Assembly (NCBI GenBank): GCA_947396885.1
Contig: OX377202.1
Coordinates: forward strand, 27,271,407 to 27,335,406
Source of the DNA: Heligmosomoides polygyrus polygyrus
Taxonomy: Eukaryota; Nematoda; Chromadorea; Rhabditida; Heligmosomidae
DNA: 64,000 nt
Direction of reading: 5' to 3'
The notes beneath the pieces are model-generated. The model did no database searches and was not told the origin of the DNA. It saw nothing but the letters and a program-made list of their open reading frames with translations. Of the stretch, positions 34,031 to 45,454 are shown piece by piece (the first letter of the stretch is position 1; each line of letters begins with the position of its first letter). Both the position numbers and the translations under genes were made by a program.

Positions 34031-35285
34031 CCAGGCTGTCCAATAATTCCTGTCCGAAAATTTTCAAAATTCTATAATTTTCCTTAGAAGTGTTATAATA
34101 TCAGGCAAGTGTAAAAACCTTCTAGAAGGTTCTCCAGAGTTCCTCGCTAGGGGTATATAAGGCGCAGTCACCGCGCCTAGCTACCAGTACAAGCTAAAAT
34201 GGACCAAGGTCGAATTCGTACGTTCGTGTACTACGAGTGGCTGCTGGGCAACGACACGGGCACCGCGGTCGCCAACATCTGCAGAGCGTGCAAGGAGGAT
34301 GCAGTGTCCCAACGCACAGTCAGGCGCTGGTTCAATCGTTTCGAGAGCGGCGACACGAGCCTCGAGGACAGGGAGCACAGCGGGAGGCTTTCTACGGTGG
34401 ATGATGACGAAGTCCGTCGCTGTATCAAGGAGAAGCCGGAAGCCACCACCCGTGAACTGGCGACGACGCTTGGCTGCAGCAAATCCACCATCCACAATCG
34501 ACTCAACTTACTCGGCTACCACAAAGTTCTGGCCCGATGGATCCCCCACCGTCTGACGGACGCCAACAAGCAGAGCCGCGTGGCCGTCTGCCAGTCCCTC
34601 CTCCTTCGTCCGCATCGCAAGGAGTTTCTCAAGGACCTGGTCACTGGGGATGAGAGCTGGGTCCTCTACGACAACGTCGCCCGCCGTGCCGTCTGGATCC
34701 AGCGCGGAGAAGAGCCGCCGACGACGCCGAAAGCCGACCTGCAGCCGCTGAAGATCATGCTCTGCTGCTGGTGGGACGCCAAGGGCATGCTGTACTTCGA
34801 GCTGCTCCCGCAAGGCAGGACGGTCACCGCCTCCATCTACACCGATCAGCTCAAGAAACTGGCCGCCGCCATCCGAGAAAAGCGTCCCCGACGACCTCGG
34901 TCCACCTGCTGCACGACAACGCGCGGCCCCACGTGGCAAAGGAGACCCAGCAGAAGTTGGCGACGCTCGGCTGGGAGACGGTTGCCCATCCGCCGTATTC
35001 CCCGGACCTCACCCCCTCCGACTACCACTTGTTCCGCCCGCTGAAGCACCATTTGGCCGGAAGAAAATTCACCAACTACGACAACCTCAAATCCGACGTC
35101 GCGGACTTCTTCGAGTCGCAGCCCCCGGAGTTCTGGGCGAAGAGCATCGGTGACCTGCCCAATCGATGGGCCACTGTTGTGGATAACTGGGGTGATTATA
35201 TTGTTGATTAGACTTGCTTTTCAATAAAGTTGAAAAAAAATTAAAAATGGTGAAATTTTCGGACAAGAATTATTGGACAGCCTGG
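34031..35285 (+). mobile_element. Nearly complete mariner transposon, 1255 bp
   Basis: Inverted ends CCAGGCTGTCCAATAATTCC...and its mirror ATTGGACAGCCTGG pair over about 34 bp with two differences (TTCCTGTCC against TTCTTGTCC, and one at the inner edge). TA dinucleotides flank it (34029-34030, 35286-35287). It carries a single transposase gene and an AATAAA at 35223. Its coding part is clearly richer in GC than the AT-rich flanks. Confidence 0.95.
34199..35211 (+). pseudogene. Mariner transposase, one frameshift from intact
   Basis: ATG 34199 opens a frame with a paired-like helix-turn-helix DNA-binding part (VSQRTVRRWFNRFESGD; then TTRELATTLGCSKSTIHNRL), the WIPHRLTDANKQSR linker and the catalytic core VTGDESWVLYDN (first Asp). 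Near 34860-34905 one base has been lost. In the next frame the core continues with LLHDNARPHVA (second Asp) and YSPDLTPSDYHLFRPLKHHL (third Asp, DD34D mariner signature). It ends ...VVDNWGDYIVD at TAG 35209-35211. Total length of about 337 codons matches mariner transposases. An intact enzyme cuts at the element's inverted ends and inserts at TA. Codon third positions are strongly G/C. All catalytic residues are kept, so the loss is recent or a sequencing slip. Confidence 0.9.
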
Positions 35286-37409
35286 TATATTATAATAAAT
35301 ATAGATACTGAGTACTGTACCCTCTAGCATAGGAATAGAACTCCGTAGGATTCATCAGGTAAGGCGTCATGAACCTTCAACCTGATAAACTTTTGCTGGT
35401 CTGACGTTTCGACGGTCTCGACGTCTTCAGAGGCCTAAAAACGGTTTGAGGCGGAATCTCAACGCCAGGCCAGGTAACAACCTCGTCGCACAGAAGTGCT
35501 GTAGAAGTTTTTTTACATCAATGCCGAGATGATGAACGGACAATAGAAGTGCACAATCCCTTGATCTCAGTTCAACGTCAAACATCGACGTAGAAGTGTT
35601 GTACATAGTTCAGCGTTGTAAGTGAGCTAGATTTAAACTAGATTCAGGTAGACCACAGTGCTCTATGGCAGTTATACTTTGAGATCCAGAATTCGTACAC
35701 ACTTTAACATGCCTATAAGGAAACGGGCATATGCCTAGAACTTCCTCGTATGGCTACGCAGGATATGGCGAAACAGAGTCGCTGTCCCGTCGTCGTTTTT
35801 GGATTTTCCAATTCGCTGGATGCCTAGATCTTTCGACCTTAAGTGTTCATCGGATGGTGGAGGCAAAGAATGCCAGCCTCTAAATGCAACCAAACTCCTT
35901 CGTCTGTCAGTGCTTCTGGCTCTTTGGTAAACTGATTTCCATCGCCAATAAAAAATTCGTTTCCAAACATCGAATTTGAAAACGAATCAAATTTCATGTT
36001 TGAAAACGAATTTTCATTGATTAATTGATTCCAAAATATTTAACATCTAAATTTATAAAATGAGCACAGTCATGTCATTCATTTTCACCGGACGTGCGAT
36101 GATTTCAACAGGGAGCTGCACAAGCGGAAGCATTTCTTTTGTGCTCTTCGAAAATGACTAGAGTCATCGTGTCGATCTCTATCGGAATCAAAAAAGGATT
36201 TCTAGTGTGTTCTAAGTTATATACTTGAATGGCAACACCGAAATAACTGGTTGATTGTTTGTGCAATCCATCCCATGATCGACATTTAGAGAGAGCAATT
36301 TTCGGAATTTTCTAAAATTGCATCTTTTCTCATAATTGCTCAGGATTTATCGTTAGTTCGGTAGATTAAGCGAATAAACTATTTGAAGGGAAAATTTCAG
36401 GCTTCTTGAACCACTTCGAGGATTTAGATGAAGCTTTATTTGCCGATGGCTTGTGGAGACGGAAAGGCGGAAACGCAAGCGATCATTGACATCTTAACGT
36501 GGAAGCTTGGAGAGCTTTTAAGAGGCCATGAAAGGTAGTCTCGGGAATCGCTTCTGAAGTTGTTATCGTGGATATTCTTCCAACGAAACAGCGCAGGACC
36601 TTAGATATTTTTTCCTTCTCAGGGCGGTTATCTAACTCATTGTATATTGCGGCAGTAAATTAGCCGTCACTCGTGACGGCAGAAGTGGGACGGCGGTAGC
36701 GACAACCTGCACGATGTTCATTGACGAGCTGGTGAACAACAGAATAGTGCTTGAACTTTCTACCGTACTAATTACATAGTAGATGTTATTACCTCGAAAA
36801 GGCCTTAAAAACTCTTAAGAGGTACTGCCGTTCTTTACAAGGGCAAGGATAACTAGAGCGGTAAGCAATGTTTCGGCATGAACTGCTGATTACACTCCAA
36901 ACTCGCACCCATGCTATAGATTCATGTTAGCTTTCGTCGAGCTATTTTATAATTTGCACATACTCCTAAAAAGGCGGTTGTGGTGCGGTTCGAAGTAGCC
37001 ACACCGAATTCCACCTTCTAGTCACACCGAACCAAATATATACCAAAGAAAAATGCTAGGTAGGTTCTTTTCGTTGATTACTTCAAAGCTATGTTTAAAC
37101 ATAACACCTCCCCGATAACTTGTCAGTGATGAGGGGAGAAGTTGAAAAAGAAAACAACCATACAAAGTCTTAAAAGAAAGGCAAAAGAAGGTAAATTGAT
37201 GAACCATGTACAATGTCCTTTCGATTAGATAAGGGTGCCTCAAACAGACCAGGGAAGGGCATCAGGCGTAAGTCTGAACGGGGAAAATGGATAGTACTAC
37301 AATCTCCACCCTTCATATAGTAGAAAAATGTTTTAATTTTGCCGAGCTCTTGAACCCAAATAGATACTGACCATCGAAGTGGTGGTACAGGATTATACCG
37401 TCATGACCT
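35286..37409. other. Unassigned repeat-like sequence
   Basis: No gene is supported. 35390-35445 holds the word GACGTTTCGACGGTCTCGACG, familiar from many invertebrate repeats. 35948-36030 has an inverted pair around TTTGAAAACGAA. 36650-36700 repeats CGTCACTCGTGACGG as a short palindrome. Confidence 0.35.
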
Positions 37410-38700
37410 TACCATAGTCACTTCTATCTGCTGTAACTTGCCGTAACCCAGCGTAATACGAAAAGCGAATGTGAGATTCGTGAGCAGCACCCCAAATAAC
37501 CCCTAGCAGAAGTTTAGGAGAAATCGGTGATTTTGACCTCCACTGCCCTAATCACCCACCCGCACCTGCTCTAATTTTATTTATTTATTTATTTATTTAT
37601 TGACATAAGCAGAGTGCACATGCAAATCGTGAAAACAAAAGGGTAACAACAAAAGGATAACATTACAAGACCAAAGATAAATAACAATAAGGTAGAACAG
37701 CGAATGCTTAAATTACAAACTCATCACTATTGGGCAACACTCAAGTGGCGGCTTGTTTAAACTGATGACTCATTTAAGAGCCTTGTCACCAACGACTTGA
37801 AGAGAGACAGTTTCAGTGGAATGCATGTTGTTTTGAAAAAACTGTTGAAATTATGTTGTTACAGGATGTAATAAGGTAATAATAAGATGCGGGTTCGAGT
37901 TCCGCCTGGCGCTAGAGTTTTGATCGCAACAAAACATCCTGTAACAACATATAGCCTCTCTACCAGCCGCTCCAGGCTTAAGCAAATGTGTTCAAGCACT
38001 GTTGAAGTTGTTTATTGATCGGTAGACAAAGAAGTCTCTACGGATTTTAGTTCTAAATCTTGGCACCAATTTTATAGCTCCGCCTCGGGTGACTGGTGAG
38101 TCCCGGAAGGACAGCATCCTGCGATCAAACTGTGTTAGGTTGAAAACAATTTTGTAAAGCATCACCAGGTCATTACGTCTACGTCTGAGCTCTAGGGTCC
38201 CGGCAATCCTGTTTGTAGCTGCGCCTCTTGAAATAATGCTATAGCTGAATCCATGCAACCTGATCATTAGTGTTCTAGTAAAGTTGTCTTGCACACTCTC
38301 CAATTTACGCATCAGTCTTTCTCCTGCGGCGAGAATATTGTGGAATAATCCGTGCCTGCTGTAAGGTCACTGTTTAAGAATCGCAAAAACACGCACAAAA
38401 CATCGTATAATACATAAAGAGAGAAAAGTGAGTGAAGCTCACCTCACAGTAAACCCTTATTTGACAATTTAGAGTGAAATAAATGTGTAGAAGTGGAGGA
38501 AGTAAGCTGATCTAAACTGCCATTGACGTGCTATTTACTCTACGTTCACGACTCCGGAGGTCGAGAAGAGGTCCAAGAAAAATTTCGCCCAAAGCCGCCT
38601 AACGGGGGCTATTTGGGGTGCTAAGCACGAATCTGACATCCGCTTTTCGTATTACGCTGGAGTGCTGAAAGTTACAGTAGGTAGTGGTGACTAATGTTGT
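37410..38700. mobile_element. Element with inverted ends of the dispersed TTTGGGGTGCT family, hosting a LINE piece
   Basis: CGTAATACGAAAAGCGAATG and GAGCAGCACCCCAAATAACC (37447-37503) return in inverse at 38608-38665 (CTATTTGGGGTGCTAAGCAC, CGCTTTTCGTATTACGCTGG). Between them lies a CR1-like fragment. The two ends may mark one element or two separate insertions. Confidence 0.5.
37576..38330 (-). pseudogene. CR1-like LINE, 3' end of reverse transcriptase, with (TTTA)n tail
   Basis: On the minus strand 38312-37992 encodes the C-terminal end of a CR1-type polyprotein: LESVQDNFTRTLMIRLHGFS, then LELRRRRNDLVMLYKIVFNL, then RGGAIKLVPRFRTKIRRDFF and a stop. The 3' sequence ends at about 37576-37602 in a TTTA microsatellite (plus strand), the usual 3' tail of this LINE group. 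37880-37945 carries a family 2 SINE piece (GCGGGTTCGAGTTCCGCCTG) inserted or attached. Confidence 0.75.
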
Positions 38701-41264
38701 GGTCATTGTTACCGTTTTCGAAACTGCCACTATTTGGCAAGTTAGAGTGAAATGTGTAGTAGATGTGTAAGAAGCAAATTGGTAAAGTAGGCACCGATTA
38801 TGAAGAAACGTAAAAATAGTGCATAGCACGAGAGTCGAACGCCAATCCTAGCGCCTTAAAGCGGCGTCACACCCTACTGATCCACCGACTCGCTTGGCGC
38901 AGAGGTTTTCGTCACGTCCCATATATTGGACCGTGCACGTATGTGCTAACTGCAATCCTGTACTACCCAACTTCGAAGGCCCGTAGCTCTTTGGGTTCAA
39001 GGACTCACCAAAGACGAAGCATGTTTTTCTACTACATGAAGAGTGGAGATTCCCGCAGTCCATTTCCCCCGTTCAGACATACGCCTGGGAACATTCCCTG
39101 GTTAGGTAATTAAACCAAAGGTAGGACCACAAGATTATATTTGGTGCTGAGCTTCAGCTGTTTGGTTCATTCTTCTCTTTGGATCGGTCATACGGTGAGA
39201 GAGTTATTCGAATTCGAAGTAAATAAAAAGTGGACTAGTAGACCGGCAACACTCTTCTCTATAAGGAATCCGTTCCACGATATCACACCGAATCAAAATG
39301 TGTAGGGTATTATGTGTGTAGGGACTGATTAGCCCTGCCGTAGATGTTTTAGTCTTCCACAGTCTTCATAGAGGGTGGTAATTCCAGCAGCCAAAGCGGG
39401 GAACGTAGCATTGTTTCGAGACTCACTTTCTCCCTCACAGACTCCATTCTTAATACAGATTCCTCGCGCTACTTAGAACAGGATTCTCGTGTGGGGAAAT
39501 CGGGGTCGACACACTGCTTATGACCATTGCATCTCAACCATTTTATATGTAACTTGAATGAGCATATAGGTCTTTCTTTCAGTTCCTTCGTGTTTTCCTC
39601 GCAGAAATTAGTCAAACTAGCATGAGATAGATCTGGAACATACGGCCGAACTACGGAAGAGGCGAGATATTTTGGATGGATCTCTACCGTTCAGTCAGAA
39701 TATGAGCGTTTTTCGTTTTTGCGATTCATTAAAGCAAACGAGTAAGAATCACTTAAAATTTATATTAAGATGAATAGTGGAGAAACCCTTTACTATAAGA
39801 GTATCGAAGGCTTCGTAGGGACTGACTGGGCGGTGCAGTTGCGCAGGAGGTGAACAGTTCCTGAAAAGTAGGATTTTCGAAGACAGCAGTAACCTTGCGG
39901 TACAACTGCTTTGTTGACATTTGAGAGCGTTCAGATGTTGCATTTATGTGCGATTCCCATGCAGTAGCTCTTAAGCTGTTGAGCAGCTGCTTCTCGTGAG
40001 TTCTTCGCTAGGTCGTTTCACATTAAAGATCGTGGAAAAGAACGATCTAGCAATGACAATGATACCAGCTGAAAGGAGGCCGAAGCGTATGAAACATCAA
40101 CACTGGTTACCCTACCAAAAGCATGAAAGAGCTACTGACTTCCCAACTGAGGTGCAACTGACATTGCCCAGCTGCGCTCTCCTCGTCCCCATTCCTACAA
40201 CAATGTCTGACGTCCTTGAACCCCTCCCCTCCCTTTTAACGCAGAAAGGAAGGCGAAAGTTAATGTTGTGGAAGGCCTAGGCACATCAAAGAGCTTGGTG
40301 TTGCTTCCTATGCACGGACTCTCAACGGATTCATGCCCGCTCGTCTGAAAATCTGAGCAGTTTTGTTTAATCTGAAGCCGTCAATGATGCGGCTACTGCA
40401 TTTGTGCGCTGAATCGCTGAATTTGTGCGTTTGATTCCGGGTACTACTAAATTCCCAGAACCTTCAAGACTTCAGAAGTTATGAAGACATTTTAATCAAA
40501 ACTTCACTTTGAAGCTTATGTGTAATGCTGATCATCAACTATGTAGGTCGTTTGTTTTTACTTTACGGTGGAGCTTGATAGGCTACGATTGTTGGGAAAC
40601 TGTTTGTTTTTAATGTTTTTTTCGAATAAACCCCCATAGAATAAAAAATGAGGACGATTTCACTGACTTGATTTAAATGCGAACACGAGTGGTAGCCACC
40701 TCAAACGCCTTAGCCCACCGTGGTAGTGGTATCTAAGACGAACCTCGGATTCGTAACCATGTAGGTACTATATGTCCCTCAAAATGAAAAAACCGCGGAT
40801 CAGTTTTCTACGGCATCTGTAGTAGAACAAGCACAAAAGTGTCGATCAATGTTATTTTTCATGGCTGTGTACAACACTGTGTCAGGGAAGCGTTCTGCAC
40901 GGATGTCAATCCAAAAAAGAGTTACCGATAAGCACTAACAGAAAACTGGCAATGCTAGGCCACAACCACATGGCTTGAAAGATGTGTAGATGTCAAACGC
41001 TCCCAAAATTATCCAGACAATAATAAAGCTTCAAAACTGGAGCGATTCGAGAGAAATGGACACCTTCCTAACGTTCCCTCCGTCAGAAAAGACCTCTGCT
41101 TCAACTGCTCCATCGCACCGAGTGCTGTCAGTGCGTACATCATATGAGGTGTTTTTAGGTTTGGGAAAACCAACTATATTTTTCCGCTAAGTAAGGAGAT
41201 AAGGTGCTCCCTGCATGATTCGTTCCCGTTGTTCAAAGATACTCTTTAAACTCTTACCCTTAAG
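38701..41264. other. Unassigned sequence with one tRNA-like segment
   Basis: 38835-38915, minus sense, has GAGTCGGTGGATCAGTAGGG, a CTTTAAG loop and GCGTTCGACTCTCG, like a tRNA head, but the T arm does not pair properly. No other gene is supported in this stretch. Confidence 0.4.
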
Positions 41265-41575
41265 ATAAAACAAAGGATAAAGGACAGCGTTACCCAATTG
41301 CTTTTGGGATGCGCCACGCATTCTACATCTACGGGACCCCATGGAGGAAATAAAGGAAAAATGCCGTTTGAATGCTTATTTGGCCATACAATAGCCTGCG
41401 ATGTTGGGCAGATGAACAAGTCACCGCTTTATACTTCCAGACAAGCCCGGTACCAATTCACCGACCCCGTAGGGTGGAAGGCTTGGTTGGCCTGGCGGGA
41501 AATCCGAACCAAAAACCAGATTTCAGGTGCACGCGACAGTCGGCACCTCCTCCAGCTTCTCTACACGCGCTTTAA
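41265..41575 (-). mobile_element. tRNA-derived SINE (family 1) copy
   Basis: On the minus strand the B-box-like region GGTTCGGATTTCCCGCC, the words CGGTGAATTGGTACC and CAAATAAGC, and the end GATAAAGGACAGCG (plus sense, 41276) are all present. The A-box end is changed. Confidence 0.85.
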
Positions 41576-42930
41576 GGAGAAGCTATAATAAAAGGCTGAA
41601 TCTCCAGTTAGTTACTTTATTTGCGACTTTCTACAGCTTACAATGTTTTTACACAAAATAGAACGATATCTTATATGATATAGTGTTTATCCAGTGTTTA
41701 CGCCACTTCTGAAGCGTAGGGTTTCGCATGGGTAGAGTGGTCTCTCACAGTTAAGGGTTTGCTACATCCAGGGGAGGCCTAACGATAAGGATTAAGGTTG
41801 GGGCTGAGAGATCCTACCCGCTCGTTGCGGTTACGTTCTGCATGCATACACAACTACAGATTATTGAAGTTAACAGCAATGCTTATTAGTATTAAATGAA
41901 AGGTAATAAGTTAATTACGTCCGCATAAGGTAAGCGTGTGAAAGGAAACAACAAAGCAGTGATGATCTAAAACACGGTACAGAACATGGAATCAACATCA
42001 GACAAATACAACAGCACACAGCCAGTGTTAGACGAAATGACTGGTCCCTACAAAATTAAAAAATGCTAGGAGATACTATGAGTATGTGACATATGTATTG
42101 GCCACCACTCTTTTAAACTGACTCTGATTCAAGTGGGATGCAAAATTCTACGTGAGGCGCTACGTGCTCTGACAGTAAAGGATTGCGCACGCGCTCTGGT
42201 TTGGGGTGTCATAAGACTTATGCATCTTAAAAAACGGACGTATAGGCCAGAAAGCAGGGGTTTCTCAAAATTTTTTGAGCATAACCACCTGAACTGTGTG
42301 GCAGTCTGTGGACCGCACATAAATCAAATACTTTCCGCCGAGACTCCAGCGTAAGCAACACTAGATATTTGTTTCTCATAGAAGCATTAAGAATTTTTGA
42401 AAGAAAAAAACCAAATCTTACAAGTAGCTTTCTTGTGCTATTCTTCTGAACCTTTCTAATAGCATGTATATTTTTCTTTGTGCTAGAACAAAAGACCGTT
42501 TAACTGGATTCTATGTACTACACGACGAATAAAAGTTTTGCACGCTTAAACAAGGACATGTTTACTCCTAACTGAAATTGCTTAAAAAATTGAAAAGTTC
42601 CTTTCTTGGTCAACTTACATCGGGAAAGAATATGACGAGAAAGATTGATTTATTGTTGTAGCAAAACCAAAGATCCCTATTCATATATGTCTGATAGTCG
42701 TTCCATGTATGGAAGCCGAGAACCCAATCGCACTGGAGTAGGAGCAAGAAGAAGTTGCTTTTTGTAGGACCAACCAATGAGACTGTAGCACCTTGTAACT
42801 TATTTATGTCTTGTTGTTCGGAAGAACTCCAGGTCTGTTTTTGTATCATCCGCACAATTTTGAGCAGTTGCTCCAGCACGTCGAAACATGTTTGTATATC
42901 AGAACGCAAGCTTTTCGCCTACAATCCTCC
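41576..42930. other. Unassigned sequence
   Basis: AT-rich with no supported gene. A palindrome-like CACGCGCTCTGG and open frames near 42130-42350 have no recognisable content. Confidence 0.35.
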
Positions 42931-43190
42931 GTTAAAGTTACGTAAGTTGTTGATGAATCCGTCCCCAGGGTGTGAGTTCGGTGGTTGGTCTGCGAGGTTG
43001 TTTAGCCAGGCCCTTCACCAGATGGTGTCTGTCAGTCGGTGTCACCATCAGGGTCGCTAGAAGAAAGGAACATCTGAGGTCTTTCTTGTCTTCGAGGGCA
43101 GTAGTCGGACATCCGCGCCTACACAGACGCTGGACCCGTCTGAGGGGAGGATGGTGCGACCCAAAGCACTCGGTATAGCCCTTTGATTGC
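42931..43190 (-). repeat. Repeat sharing an end with the RTE/hairpin region at 55.7 kb
   Basis: CTCCGTTAAAGTTACGTAAG then TTGTTGATGAATCCGTCCCC (42929-42968) matches 55731-55769 (CTCCGTTAAAGTTAGGTAAG, TCATTGATGAATCTAGCCCC). The RTE pseudogene there runs on the minus strand, so this may be the 3' end of a second, more truncated copy. Confidence 0.45.
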
Positions 43191-43247
43191 ATTACTTACT
43201 CAGTTTTCTACACAGTTCTGAGCGTCTCATTATAAGCGGCGATAGTA

Positions 43248-44155
43248 TTAGGGGGAGCCAAAAGTAATGAGACAAATTGAAAAAAAATTCTTTATTTCTC
43301 TATATCTCAATTACAACTCAACGATGCTAAGGAATGTGTTTGCCATTAAGGTCAATGACTAGCTGCCATCGCTCAGCCAATTTCCTGATCCCATCATTCC
43401 AGAAGTGCTTGGGCCTGGTGTTGATAGACTGCTCGATATGGTTGTCAAGGACTGCTTGGGTTCTTGTGTCCCTTTCGACCAGGAAGTCCTGTAGGCTCAA
43501 GAAGTAGTAGTAGCCGCATGGAGAGATGTTCGGCGAATACGGTGGATGAGGCATGTGAACGTAGCCCAGCTGAGCAAGCTTATCTGTGGTCACTTTTGCC
43601 CGATGGGGAGCGGCGTTGTCGAAGAGGAGGACCTTCTTGACGCGCTGCGACTGAGTAAGTTCGAGTCGCCATCCCATCTCTTCTATTTCGTTTACCATGG
43701 CCTTGAAGTCCATCGTCGTGCTTCTGGTAAACAGCTTCCAGTATACCGGTCCATGTGCGCAGACCCAAAAACTCTGAAGGTGCTTCTCGCCGTGAACAGC
43801 TTGCCGAACGAAGGTCGATAACAGGTCACCAGGCCTCACCCAGAGTCGCTGGTTGGCAGGGCTAAGGTAGAAGACGTACTTCTCATCTTGCGCGACCATT
43901 GAGTTCTTGCTGCCCGGGGTTGGGAACTGGACGAGATTTGCGCGACACAGGTAGACTCGTCAGACTGGGGTTTCGACATGAGACAGACTGCGGTTTTGGC
44001 ATGCTTCTGGAAAGGGCGGAATGGTAACTTCTCAGGTGGCCTTCAGTAGGCAGCATACAAACATAAAAATACGATAAGCACGAAACCAGACTCCAGACAC
44101 GAGATATACGGACGTCGCATGGAGAGTCTCATTACTTTTGCCCCCTCCCCCCTAA
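43248..44155 (-). mobile_element. Deleted mariner/Tc1-type element, 908 bp
   Basis: Ends TTAGGGGGAGCCAAAAGTAATG and CATTACTTTTGCCCCCTCCCCCCTAA are near inverts, with small length differences in the G/C run, and TA duplications lie at 43246-43247 and 44156-44157. The minus strand carries a partial transposase (separate entry). About 340 bp of the N-terminal coding part is missing. Confidence 0.85.
43327..43899 (-). pseudogene. Mariner/Tc1-family transposase, C-terminal catalytic part, inactive
   Basis: A 190-codon frame begins MVAQDEKYVFYLSPANQRLW and contains VLLFDNAAPHRAK (second catalytic Asp) and PHPPYSPNISPCGYYYFLSL. In the last motif the third Asp of the usual SPTDYHFF-type sequence has become Gly, and the D of YSPD is Asn. 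No DNA-binding part precedes it: upstream only a short out-of-context ATG frame near 44005 exists. The enzyme cannot be active. Confidence 0.8.
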
Positions 44156-44157
44156 TA

Positions 44158-45454
44158 GAACCTATTTGGATATGTGAGTGTTCACGTTTATTTCTCCATC
44201 AGAATTCCACGGTGAAGAAAAAATAAACAAGTGACTACCAATTGCGGTGTATTGGGTTCCATAGTGCCATCGATCAAGGAATATTTGCAAGAAAAAGCTT
44301 CCGAAAGATCGGGAAAAACCCAAAACTGAGCGCTCGCTATATCATGAACAATACCTTTACCATGTATAGAGAAGTGGTAGGATGATCGGAAACTGCGATT
44401 TAAATAGAATCAAAAGCTAATTAAACAATTTCTTTATATGTTAGCATGTTTGTAAGACTAAATATTGTTATTAAATAGAAAAAATTGCCGAAACAAATTC
44501 TTATTTACGTCGATGCTCCAAAATGAAGAGGAATTGGGAACAATACTGAGTTCTTTTATCCCTTTCAAACTATTGAGGGCGCGTAGTGGCGCTGTGCGAG
44601 GAAGCGACAGCAGTCACGTGCACTCCGATCTAGGGTAGTTACAGAAGATCCCGCCTATGGCAACACAGTCATCTACTCTTCTGTGGTCAAAAAACGGAAC
44701 TTACCAGACAACCAGACTTATTACGGAAGGATAACACACTGAATTTCTATCGGTTGGCCACCACAAGCCATTGTTATGTAGGGCAAATACCCATTCAATT
44801 TGCCTCCAAAACATCCCATAGAAATACACACCCCACCAAGCGCTGACTAACGCTTTTCTTTATTTTTATACTTTATCTGGTTTGCGTTATTTAGAAGAAG
44901 TTGAGATAATGAATGCTTGAAGGAAGATTATACAAACACATCTCAATACAAGTAATTTAATTTTAATTTTAAATTTAATTTTGATAAGTAATTGATCTCA
45001 TTTACCAATTTTCTAGCCTTCTAGTTTTGTAGGACATTATTCAATGTTTTAAATTATATTATTTATTTACCATTATTGACAAAGTCAGTGGGTACTCTAT
45101 TGGGTAGCTACCGCAAGTTTTTTTAGGCCAAGCACGCATTACTATTTACTATTTTATTTAAGCGAACAACAAAGCAGCAAAATCAACAAGCGAAAAAACA
45201 TGACAACTCTACGATTGGCTATATAACAAAGAAGGAAGGCATGCCATATCCGAAATACATCTGCTAGCTGAGAAGGGTCCATGATTTGGATTCATGTATA
45301 CCACCAATTGAATTCATTTGGTATGTATTGCTCACTGGGTACACACTGCAAACTCTTCACACCTCTTAACATTGATTCCATTAAGGTCATATCGATGTAA
45401 AAAATTTTGAGAAACTAAAGGTATTTTCTTTCTAATTCATACTCGGCCTAACTA
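44158..45454. other. Unassigned AT-rich sequence
   Basis: Long A/T stretches (for example 44960-45060) with no supported gene or clear repeat end. Confidence 0.4.

Noticed and set aside
35390..35445. Hammerhead ribozyme candidate (minus strand, CTGAAGA...GAAAC)
   Set aside because: Helix II between the two core parts does not pair, so the fold is not a hammerhead.
38835..38915. tRNA-like segment on the minus strand
   Set aside because: Anticodon-like stem exists but the T arm and acceptor stem are not complementary.
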